Shown piece after piece: positions 6,894 through 11,249 of a stretch of 11,249 nucleotides of DNA. The stretch comes from JAUXIQ01 sp030620925 [NCBI: Nitrospinota bacterium] (GTDB taxonomy: Bacteria > JAUXIQ01), in assembly GCA_030620925.1 (NCBI GenBank), contig JAUXIQ010000028.1, positions 1-11,249 on the forward strand. The letters are read 5' to 3'. The notes under the pieces were generated by a model. That model saw nothing but the letters and a program-made list of their open reading frames with translations. It was not told the origin of the DNA and made no database searches. The stretch's first letter is position 1; each line of letters opens with the position of its first letter. The position numbers and the translations under genes are program-made.

Positions 6894-7264
6894 CACCGCT
6901 CCTCGTAGACGGCGCAGGAGGTAGCCGTCTCCCACACCCTCACCTGCGACACCCTGGCCCGGCCGTCGGTGAGCCGCTGCGAACAGCGCTCGAAGAACCA
7001 TCGGGCGATGTTTTCGGCGGTGGGGTTGAGGGAGTCGAATGGCGGCACACTGTTCAAGTCCTTATGATCCAGCTCGTCGCCGACCTCTTCCATCACTTTC
7101 TTCAAAACCGTGAAATCGACCACCATGCCCGATCCGTCCAGCTCATCCGCCTCCACGTATACCCTCACCCGCCAGTTATGCCCGTGGGGGTTCTCGCATT
7201 TGCCGCCGTAGTCCCTGAGATAGTGGGCGGCGGAAATTTCTGTCTCCTTCCATACCTGATACAT
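6893..7264 (-). CDS. queD: 6-carboxy-5,6,7,8-tetrahydropterin synthase
   Basis: A 123-residue member of the 6-pyruvoyl-tetrahydropterin synthase family that turns dihydroneopterin triphosphate into 6-carboxytetrahydropterin, the first dedicated step to preQ0. Zinc ligands are H14 (SAAHYL) and H27/H29 (NPHGHNW), the catalytic cysteine is C23 (GGKCENPHGHN), and the end carries the WETATSCAVY block with the conserved Glu. The start is ATG 7264, with GGAGG five bases upstream; an in-frame GTG at 7276 overlaps that site. It is the first gene of a queD-queE-queC unit. GTP cyclohydrolase and the downstream queuosine genes are not in the window. Confidence 0.95.
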   Translation of the reverse strand: MYQVWKETEISAAHYLRDYGGKCENPHGHNWRVRVYVEADELDGSGMVVDFTVLKKVMEEVGDELDHKDLNSVPPFDSLNPTAENIARWFFERCSQRLTDGRARVSQVRVWETATSCAVYEER

Positions 7265-7297
7265 GGCAACCTCCACTCTATTCCTCTATTTGAGCTT

Positions 7298-7326
7298 ATA
7301 ATAATATTATGGTTACAAATTTGCAA
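7298..7326 (-). promoter_or_regulatory. Candidate promoter of queDEC
   Basis: On the minus strand TTGCAA (7321-7326) is followed after 17 bp by TATTAT (7298-7303): four and five of six consensus bases. The start would be near 7291, leaving a leader of only about 27 bases to queD, so no preQ1 riboswitch can fit. Confidence 0.5.
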
Positions 7327-7398
7327 AGGAAAGGGAATCTGGAATACTGGCGAGCCTTTTCGCCACCATACCGATGAAAAATACCACGGAACGAGATG

Positions 7399-7427
7399 TT
7401 GCCAAAAGGAGACGTTTCTGATAGAAA
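7399..7427 (+). promoter_or_regulatory. Candidate promoter of hypBA
   Basis: TTGCCA (7399-7404) and TAGAAA (7422-7427) with a 17-bp spacer match five and four of six consensus bases. The predicted leader to the hypB ATG is about 80 bases and contains the hairpin at 7449-7470. Confidence 0.35.
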
Positions 7428-7448
7428 TGTCTAGGACGGGTTATACAA

Positions 7449-7470
7449 CGGGAGGACATATCCACTCCCG
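7449..7470 (+). promoter_or_regulatory. Hairpin in the hypB leader
   Basis: CGGGAG (7449-7454) pairs with CTCCCG (7465-7470) around a 10-base loop. A run of five T (7480-7484) follows nine bases later, too far for a classic intrinsic terminator. It might be a weak attenuator or a leader-stabilising stem. Confidence 0.35.
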
Positions 7471-7513
7471 GGTCTGTCTTTTTATTGCCGGACACAAGTG
7501 AGGGTCGAACCCC

Positions 7514-8182
7514 ATGAAGATAAAAGTGATGGATGATATATTACGCGCTAACGACGCCATCGCCCGCGATAACAGGAACCGACTGGACGAACATGGAGTC
7601 TTTACCATCAATCTCATGAGTTCCCCCGGAGCAGGTAAGACCACTCTCATAGAGAAGACCCTGGACCGGCTCGGAATGCGCTGCAGAGTGGGGGTTATAG
7701 AAGGGGACATTGAGACCTCCAGGGACGCTGAACGCTTGGAAGGCTATGGCATACAGGTAATCCAGCTGCAAACTGGAAGCTCCTGCCACCTGGACGCAAA
7801 CATGGTCTCCCAGGCCTTGGGCGAACTCGATTTGAAGAAACTCGACCTGCTCATCATAGAAAACGTGGGCAACCTGGTCTGCCCCGCCGAGTTCAAAATC
7901 GGCGAAGACCATAAAGTGGTGGTGCTCAGCGTAACCGAGGGTGATGAAAAACCTCTTAAATATCCACTCATGTTCAGGGAGTCTTCACTTCTGCTCATAA
8001 ATAAAATGGACCTCGTCGAACACACCAACTTCAATATTCAGGAGGCCCGGCAGAACGCCTTGAAAGTTAATCCGCAACTTGAGATAATTGAAATCTCCTG
8101 CACAGATGATCAGGGGCTGGAGGAGTGGGACCGCTGGCTCCTCAATCGGATAACGGTCCCATCAGATACACCCACTACCTGA
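7514..8182 (+). CDS. hypB: Hydrogenase nickel-incorporation GTPase HypB
   Basis: A 222-residue SIMIBI-class GTPase that, with HypA, loads nickel into the large subunit of [NiFe] hydrogenases and sometimes urease. Motifs: Walker A SSPGAGKTTL (about residues 36-45), GDIETSRDAERL, the metal-site cysteine motif GSSCHLDA, ENVGNLVCP with the second metal cysteine, and the guanine-specificity motif NKMDL. The N-terminal CxxCGC motif and histidine-rich stretch of some HypB proteins are absent, so it is unlikely to store nickel. A GAGGG ribosome-binding site lies about ten bases before the ATG. hypA follows after 14 bases. hypC, D, E, F and the hydrogenase itself lie outside the window. Confidence 0.96.
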   Translation: MKIKVMDDILRANDAIARDNRNRLDEHGVFTINLMSSPGAGKTTLIEKTLDRLGMRCRVGVIEGDIETSRDAERLEGYGIQVIQLQTGSSCHLDANMVSQALGELDLKKLDLLIIENVGNLVCPAEFKIGEDHKVVVLSVTEGDEKPLKYPLMFRESSLLLINKMDLVEHTNFNIQEARQNALKVNPQLEIIEISCTDDQGLEEWDRWLLNRITVPSDTPTT

Positions 8183-8196
8183 CAAAGGGTCTCATT

Positions 8197-8538
8197 ATGC
8201 ACGAAATGTCCATTGCCCAGAGCCTCCTGGACATAGTGACCAGCGAAGCTTCCAGGCACAACGCCAAGAAGGTAGTCCGCATTAGAGTGAGAGCGGGCGA
8301 ATTGAGGGGCATCGTCCCCGCTCATTTGAACCACTTTTTTCAATTCGTTTCCAAGGATTCTATCGCTGCCGGGGCCGAGCTGGACATCGAAATTCTCCCC
8401 GTTAAAGCCAGGTGTAACCCCTGCGACACGATCTTCGATGTGGAGGACTTCAACTACCAATGTCCCCAGTGCAAAGATAAAGATGTGGAGACGGTCCAGG
8501 GGCTGGAGCTAATGGTGCAGGATTTTGAGGCCTGCTGA
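8197..8538 (+). CDS. hypA: Hydrogenase nickel metallochaperone HypA
   Basis: A 113-residue nickel chaperone, partner of HypB. It begins with MHEMSIAQSLL; the N-terminus and H2 form the nickel site. The structural zinc site is C73/C76 (RCNPC) and C89/C92 (QCPQC), spaced as in the family. VRIRVRAGELRGIVP and FQFVSKDS are also typical. The start is ATG 8197, since the family always begins MHE and AAGGGT lies seven bases upstream; in-frame sequence upstream overlaps hypB and is spurious. It ends the hyp pair. Confidence 0.96.
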   Translation: MHEMSIAQSLLDIVTSEASRHNAKKVVRIRVRAGELRGIVPAHLNHFFQFVSKDSIAAGAELDIEILPVKARCNPCDTIFDVEDFNYQCPQCKDKDVETVQGLELMVQDFEAC

Positions 8539-8551
8539 GGGGAAAAATATT

Positions 8552-8604
8552 TTGACATATTCACCCCGCTCATGTTAATCTTTTTAGCATCAAGATAATA
8601 TAAT
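8552..8604 (+). promoter_or_regulatory. Candidate promoter region upstream of the HU gene
   Basis: A perfect -35 TTGACA (8552-8557) has GTTAAT (8574-8579, four of six) at 16 bp. A second, perfect -10 TATAAT (8599-8604) lies downstream but has only a weak -35 (TTAATC, 8575-8580, 18 bp). The second would start near 8610-8611, exactly where the folded segment begins. Confidence 0.45.
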
Positions 8605-8609
8605 TATGT

Positions 8610-8773
8610 TATGGCTTACCTTGGAAAATTGCTTTGCAGCCTTCCGAAGGGGGTGATACACAGTAACACAGAAAGGTAACCTGATGGAAGTCGTTATCCT
8701 CATTATCAGTGCTGCTCTTATCCGCGAACGACATGTTCGATCACCCTTGCTGGAGGCCTTGCTATAAGCCGTA
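8610..8773 (+). ncRNA. Candidate structured RNA or long leader upstream of HU
   Basis: Nested helices seen by eye: P1 8610-8618 with 8765-8773 (nine pairs, one G-U); P2 8636-8644 with 8752-8762 (nine pairs, one G-U, two-base bulge); P3 8651-8657 with 8740-8746 (seven Watson-Crick pairs). Inside are hairpins 8675-8680/8693-8698 and 8725-8729/8735-8739, the latter stacked on P3. The 5' edge lies six bases after a TATAAT box. I could not match it to a known riboswitch, T-box, SRP, tmRNA or RNase P signature. No terminator follows, so it could be an HU leader or a processed RNA. 6S RNA is worth testing. Confidence 0.35.
8684..8767 (+). CDS. Possible 27-residue leader-type peptide
   Basis: ATG 8684 opens 27 codons ending at TAA 8765-8767. 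An AAAGG lies about eight bases upstream. The N-terminal half is hydrophobic and rich in Val, Ile and Leu (MEVVILIISAALI); the rest is charged (RERHVRSPLLEALL). Branched-chain-rich leader peptides are known from ilv/leu attenuators, but no such gene follows, and the frame lies wholly inside the folded segment. It may be chance. Confidence 0.2.
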   Translation: MEVVILIISAALIRERHVRSPLLEALL

Positions 8774-8869
8774 CCACTAAAAAATCAGTTTGGTCTTAAA
8801 AAACTCTAAGTATCTGTTTTCCAAATGAAATAACCTAAAGTCGAGGACTCATATGAGGAGATTTACATC

Positions 8870-9142
8870 ATGACCAAGGAAGAGTTAGTAGCCATAATCG
8901 CTAGGGATGCGGATGTTCCAAAAGCCACTGCGGAAAAAGCGCTTAAGGCTCTTGTCTCAGGGATATCCGATTCTCTGAGTCGGGGAGACAGCGTTACCCT
9001 CGTAGGATTCGGAACCTTCACAGTAGCCAACAGAGCGGCCCGTCGCGCTAGAAACCCGCGGACCGGCGAGGAGATTCAAGTTCCCGCTACCCGCAGCCCC
9101 AAATTTAAGCCGGGCAAAGCACTCAAGGACGCCGTCAGATAG
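8870..9142 (+). CDS. hup: HU-type DNA-binding protein
   Basis: A 90-residue nucleoid protein of the HU/IHF family that bends and compacts DNA as a dimer. The fold is complete: N-terminal helices (MTKEELVAIIARDADVPKATAEKALKAL), the dimer strand VTLVGFGTFTV, the DNA-contacting arm RAARRARNPRTGEEIQVPATR with the intercalating NP motif, and the closing PKFKPGKALKDAV. Length is the standard 90. GAGGAG lies nine bases before the ATG. A strong terminator follows 46 bases after the stop, so it is a single-gene unit with a long, possibly structured leader. Confidence 0.97.
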   Translation: MTKEELVAIIARDADVPKATAEKALKALVSGISDSLSRGDSVTLVGFGTFTVANRAARRARNPRTGEEIQVPATRSPKFKPGKALKDAVR

Positions 9143-9188
9143 GCATACGCTTCCGTCGCCTCTTCAATCTCGATCTGCTCAATTATTT

Positions 9189-9229
9189 AGGGGGACCTTT
9201 TTAACAAAAAAGGGTCCCCCTTTGCTTTT
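9189..9229 (+). terminator. Rho-independent terminator of the HU gene
   Basis: A 14-pair stem (9189-9202 with 9208-9221, one G-U) built on GGGGGACC and GGTCCCCC, with a five-base loop, followed by the T-rich TTTGCTTTT. It is a strong intrinsic terminator on the plus strand. Confidence 0.92.
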
Positions 9230-9521
9230 ATGTCTCGTGAATACCTTATAGGCTCAAAAGAGGTATCAGGATTATCCAGAGCAATACGATTATCCGGACG
9301 GTCCTACGCGTAAGTTGCAATGCCCTATCCTTCCAGGATATTTTAACTCTGGCGGTATCAAAGAAAGTTTTGGGAATGCAGTTTACGTTTCAATAAAGTA
9401 AAGTATAATAGGTCGGTCTTTTCCAGACATGGACTGCCCACAACCAGTCTATTTATTAAATGTCTTTTGGGGTACTCTTGCAAAAAAAAGAATGAACCCA
9501 TATGGATGCGGAGGCAGGGAA
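9230..9521. other. Leader and intergenic region before the M42 peptidase
   Basis: No gene is seen. It contains an imperfect direct repeat (GATTATCCaGA at 9270-9280 and GATTATCCgGA at 9288-9298, 18 bp apart), a 5-bp hairpin (TATCC 9326-9330 with GGATA 9336-9340), and the promoter of the peptidase gene. In-frame sequence from ATG 9429 to 9521 lacks a ribosome-binding site and the homology expected, so it is treated as leader. Confidence 0.55.
9382..9409 (+). promoter_or_regulatory. Promoter of the M42 peptidase gene
   Basis: TTTACG (9382-9387, four of six) and a perfect TATAAT (9404-9409) with a 16-bp spacer. The start is expected near 9416, giving a leader of about 105 bases to the chosen ATG. 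Confidence 0.6.
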
Positions 9522-10580
9522 ATGCTCGATTTGCTCAGAGAACTGACGTCGATACCGGGAGGCGCGGGGGCTGAAGATGAGGTGGGGGCAAGGGTGCGCC
9601 AGGAGATGGGTGATTGTCTCGATTCCGTGGAGGTGGACCCTCTGGGAAACGTTATCGGCATCCTCGAAGGGGGTAGCAGCAGCCTGAGGATGATGGTCTG
9701 CGCGCACATGGACGAAGTGGGTCTGCTGGTGAAGCACATCGACGACGACGGCGTTTTAAGAGTAGAGCTTAACGGTATGCTGGACCACCGCGCCCTGCTC
9801 AGCGCCGAGGTGGATGTGTGGACCTCTCAGGGTTCCGTTCCGGGCGTAGTGGGAGTCAAAGGCAGGCACCTCATGACCCCCGAGGAGCTCTCCACGGAGC
9901 TCCGCACCGAGGACCTGTGGGTAGACGTGGGGGCGGCGACCGGGGACGAAGCGCTCTCCCTGGGCATCAGGGTGGGAGACCCCATCCTCTTCCAGCCCAA
10001 TTTTCGCTGCCTGTCCGGCTCAGTTGTGCTGAGCAAAGCCCTGGATAACAGGGCCAGCCTAGCGGCGATGCTCATCGCCATGCGAGAGATCGCAGAGAAT
10101 AAGCCTGATTTCAGCGTCTACTTCGTGGGGTCGGTCATGGAAGAAGTGGGGCTCAGGGGGGCGGGCGTGGCCGCCAACAGCATACAACCCCATGCGGCGA
10201 TAGCGATGGATACCGTCCCCGGAGAAGACCCCACAACAGAACCGGCTCAGGTGGCCGTGGCCGTGGGTAAAGGCCCAACCATCCGAATTGCGGACAGCGC
10301 CACCCTCTACTGCCGGAGGCTCACGGAAGCCATTGTCGACTGTGCGGAGGAAAAGGGCATACCCTACCAGCGTGAGGTTTCAACCGTTAAGACCGACGCC
10401 GGAACGATACACCTGTCGGGCCGAGGTGTTCCCAGCGCAGGCGTCTATATACCCCGCCGAAACGCTCACTCGCCGGCGGAAGTGGCTTCGCTCGCCGACA
10501 TGGAGAACGCCGCCCGCCTCCTGGTCTCCTTCTGTTCAGAGACGAGAGCGGCACGTCTCAAGGAAATAATTGAGCGTTAA
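9522..10580 (+). CDS. M42-family metallo-aminopeptidase (FrvX/glutamyl aminopeptidase-like)
   Basis: A 352-residue cytoplasmic zinc or cobalt exopeptidase of family M42, whose members assemble into dodecameric tetrahedra and trim N-terminal residues from peptides. Metal and catalytic residues are in place: H62 and D64 in AHMDEVGLLV, D175 in KALDNRA, E207/E208 in MEEVGLRGAG, D230 in AIAMDTVPGED, and H316 in PRRNAHSP. Between H62 and D175 lies the dimerisation domain with KGRHLMTPEEL. TDAGTIHLSGRGVP is another hallmark. The start is ATG 9522 because GGAGG lies seven bases upstream and the family begins at this MLDLLRELTSIPG segment. It is a single-gene unit between its promoter and a downstream terminator. 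Older annotations call such proteins endoglucanase or cellulase M; the peptidase role is better supported. Confidence 0.94.
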   Translation: MLDLLRELTSIPGGAGAEDEVGARVRQEMGDCLDSVEVDPLGNVIGILEGGSSSLRMMVCAHMDEVGLLVKHIDDDGVLRVELNGMLDHRALLSAEVDVWTSQGSVPGVVGVKGRHLMTPEELSTELRTEDLWVDVGAATGDEALSLGIRVGDPILFQPNFRCLSGSVVLSKALDNRASLAAMLIAMREIAENKPDFSVYFVGSVMEEVGLRGAGVAANSIQPHAAIAMDTVPGEDPTTEPAQVAVAVGKGPTIRIADSATLYCRRLTEAIVDCAEEKGIPYQREVSTVKTDAGTIHLSGRGVPSAGVYIPRRNAHSPAEVASLADMENAARLLVSFCSETRAARLKEIIER

Positions 10581-10590
10581 AGGGGACGGG

Positions 10591-10619
10591 TTGACATATG
10601 AGACGAAAGATTATATATT
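10591..10619 (+). promoter_or_regulatory. Near-consensus promoter abutting a terminator
   Basis: TTGACA (10591-10596, perfect), a 17-bp spacer and TATATT (10614-10619, five of six). Initiation would fall near 10626, three bases before the terminator stem begins. Confidence 0.6.
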
Positions 10620-10628
10620 TAAAGTATA

Positions 10629-10671
10629 GGCAATTTCGATAAATTTAATCTATCGGAATTGCCTTTTTTTT
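10629..10671 (+). terminator. Rho-independent terminator after the M42 gene
   Basis: GGCAATTTCGATA (10629-10641) pairs with TATCGGAATTGCC (10651-10663), 13 pairs with one G-U, around a nine-base loop, followed by eight T (10664-10671). It is a strong intrinsic terminator on the plus strand. Confidence 0.93.
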
Positions 10672-10912
10672 GTCGTATGTGCGATCATGATCTGTTTCTA
10701 CTAACAGCGAAACGTGCGGTAAACGCGCGATGATGATTGCAAAACGTGCGCGCTCGTTGTTGTTTGATTTCAGCACGATTTAAACATCCAAGCAACCTCA
10801 TCGAAACACTTGATTTTTAACACTTTTCAGTTCATCGAAGCTGCTTAAGCAAGGGGGGTGGGTATGAGCAGCCCCGCCAGCCCACGGCTTTGCATCTACC
10901 CAGGAGTTCTTA
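10672..10912. other. Gap before the final gene
   Basis: No credible gene is seen. It contains the palindrome GATCATGATC (10683-10692), a small hairpin (CTGTT 10692-10696 with AACAG 10703-10707), and a direct repeat AAACGTGCG (10710-10718 and 10742-10750). No promoter resembling consensus was found for the gene at 10913. Confidence 0.5.
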
Positions 10913-11249
10913 ATGCCCAGAATAGCCTTAGCGGGGGCCAACCTCCTTCCCGAAGACGCCCATTCCGCGCTGGAGTTCGCCGCCGCTAACGATTATCAGG
11001 CCGTGGAGCTTTACGGAGGTTTTCCCCAGGCCCATTTCGAGGACCTGGATGGAGCCGCACGGGAAAGGCTTCGCAAAATGGCGGAAAAGGTGGACATTAC
11101 CCTGTCCCTGCACGCCCCCTGGATAGATTTAAACGTCGCCTCCTTTAACAGGGGCATCCGGGAAGAGAGCGTGCGGCAGCATAAAGGCGCGCTGGACCTT
11201 GCCGCCGACCTCGGAGCAGGCGTGGTGGTCATGCACGCCGGCGATGTGA
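10913..11249 (+). CDS. Xylose-isomerase-like TIM barrel / AP endonuclease family 2 protein, 3'-truncated
   Basis: The first 112 residues of a gene that runs off the window. It starts at ATG 10913, with AGGAG six bases upstream. The sequence MPRIALAGANLLP, then ALEFAAANDYQAVELYGG, LSLHAPWIDLNVAS, ESVRQHKGALDLAADLGAGVVVMHAGDV follows the beta/alpha rhythm of the Pfam AP_endonuc_2 fold, which includes endonuclease IV, sugar isomerases and epimerases. The histidines in LSLHAPW and VMHAGD fall at strand ends where this family binds metal. The HAPWIDLN and GVVVMHAGD segments resemble uncharacterised sugar-phosphate isomerase/epimerase homologues as much as endonuclease IV, so the reaction is undecided. 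Confidence 0.8.
   Translation, partial: MPRIALAGANLLPEDAHSALEFAAANDYQAVELYGGFPQAHFEDLDGAARERLRKMAEKVDITLSLHAPWIDLNVASFNRGIREESVRQHKGALDLAADLGAGVVVMHAGDV

Larger units (their letters stand above)
8539..8869. other. Gap between hypA and the HU gene
   Basis: These 331 bases contain no convincing conserved gene. From left to right they hold an AT-rich imperfect hairpin just after hypA (GGGG 8539-8542 with CCCC 8564-8567), a TTGACA box, a second small stem (8572-8578 with 8584-8590), a TATAAT box, a multi-helix RNA-like segment with a 27-codon reading frame inside it, and an A-rich stretch leading to the HU ribosome-binding site (GAGGAG 8855-8860). Confidence 0.7.

Noticed and set aside
7265-7300. 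preQ1 riboswitch ahead of queD
   Set aside because: The predicted leader is about 27 bases and shows no preQ1 pseudoknot pattern.
7064-7501. 145-codon plus-strand frame over queD and the hypB leader
   Set aside because: Most of it is antisense to queD. The part outside queD (24 codons from 7427, with a few His and Cys) has only a distant ribosome-binding site.
9326-9344. TATCC/GGATA hairpin followed by TTTT as a second terminator
   Set aside because: A five-pair AT-containing stem is too weak, and a strong terminator already lies 100 bases upstream.
9429-9521. N-terminal extension of the M42 peptidase from ATG 9429
   Set aside because: There is no ribosome-binding site at 9429, the extra 31 residues do not resemble the family, and ATG 9522 has a well-placed GGAGG.
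10864-10989. 41-codon frame with a strong AAGGGGGGT upstream
   Set aside because: It overlaps the start of the TIM-barrel gene in another frame and ends in an Arg/Pro-rich run typical of out-of-frame GC-rich sequence; the overlapping gene has clear homology.
1-11249. CRISPR array, tRNA, rRNA, integrase or transposase genes
   Set aside because: No regularly spaced repeats, cloverleaf-forming segments, rRNA-like blocks or recombinase motifs were seen on either strand.

Overview
The window reads as an ordinary, gene-dense stretch of a chromosome from a moderately GC-rich bacterium, probably an anaerobe or microaerophile. Hydrogenase maturation genes (hypB, hypA), an Rrf2/NifS/NifU iron-sulfur module and a two-subunit LeuC/LeuD-type hydro-lyase support this. 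Several starts are GTG or TTG with strong Shine-Dalgarno sequences, and promoters close to the sigma-70 consensus are visible. An anaerobic Firmicute or a deep-branching Actinobacterium would fit, but I cannot fix the taxon from sequence alone.

Layout. Bases 1-706 (+) hold the C-terminal half of a LeuC/aconitase-family large subunit, followed at 767-1264 (+) by its LeuD/DmdB-type small subunit. A 310-base gap with inverted repeats follows, then a PIG-L-family deacetylase on the minus strand (1575-2363). A divergent intergenic region carries a perfect-consensus promoter (2525-2553) with a dyad over the start point. It drives rrf2 (iscR-like), nifS and nifU (2643-4750, +). Converging on these is a minus-strand block: queD (6893-7264), queE, queC, a small CxxC/CxxC protein and a Nudix hydrolase (down to 4753). 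queDEC make preQ0, the 7-deazaguanine precursor of queuosine. Diverging from queD is hypB-hypA (7514-8538, +), the nickel-delivery pair for [NiFe] hydrogenase. A 331-base gap then leads to a gene for an HU-type DNA-binding protein (8870-9142) with a clear terminator. An M42 metallopeptidase (9522-10580) follows, then a second clear terminator. The window ends inside a gene for a xylose-isomerase-like TIM-barrel / AP-endonuclease-2 family protein (10913 onward).

How they work together. The rrf2-nifS-nifU unit makes Fe-S clusters and is probably self-regulated. Its products would serve the Fe-S hydro-lyase, the radical SAM enzyme QueE and hydrogenase. The other units are independent housekeeping functions.

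No mobile element, CRISPR array, tRNA or rRNA is visible, and no obvious new multi-gene system is present. The most interesting unexplained structure is a set of nested helices (8610-8773) beginning just after a TATAAT box upstream of the HU gene, possibly an undescribed structured RNA. Other points for a second look are a promoter placed directly against a terminator (10591-10671), a PIG-L enzyme with Asn in place of the catalytic Asp, and a LeuC protein with a shifted cluster-ligand cysteine.
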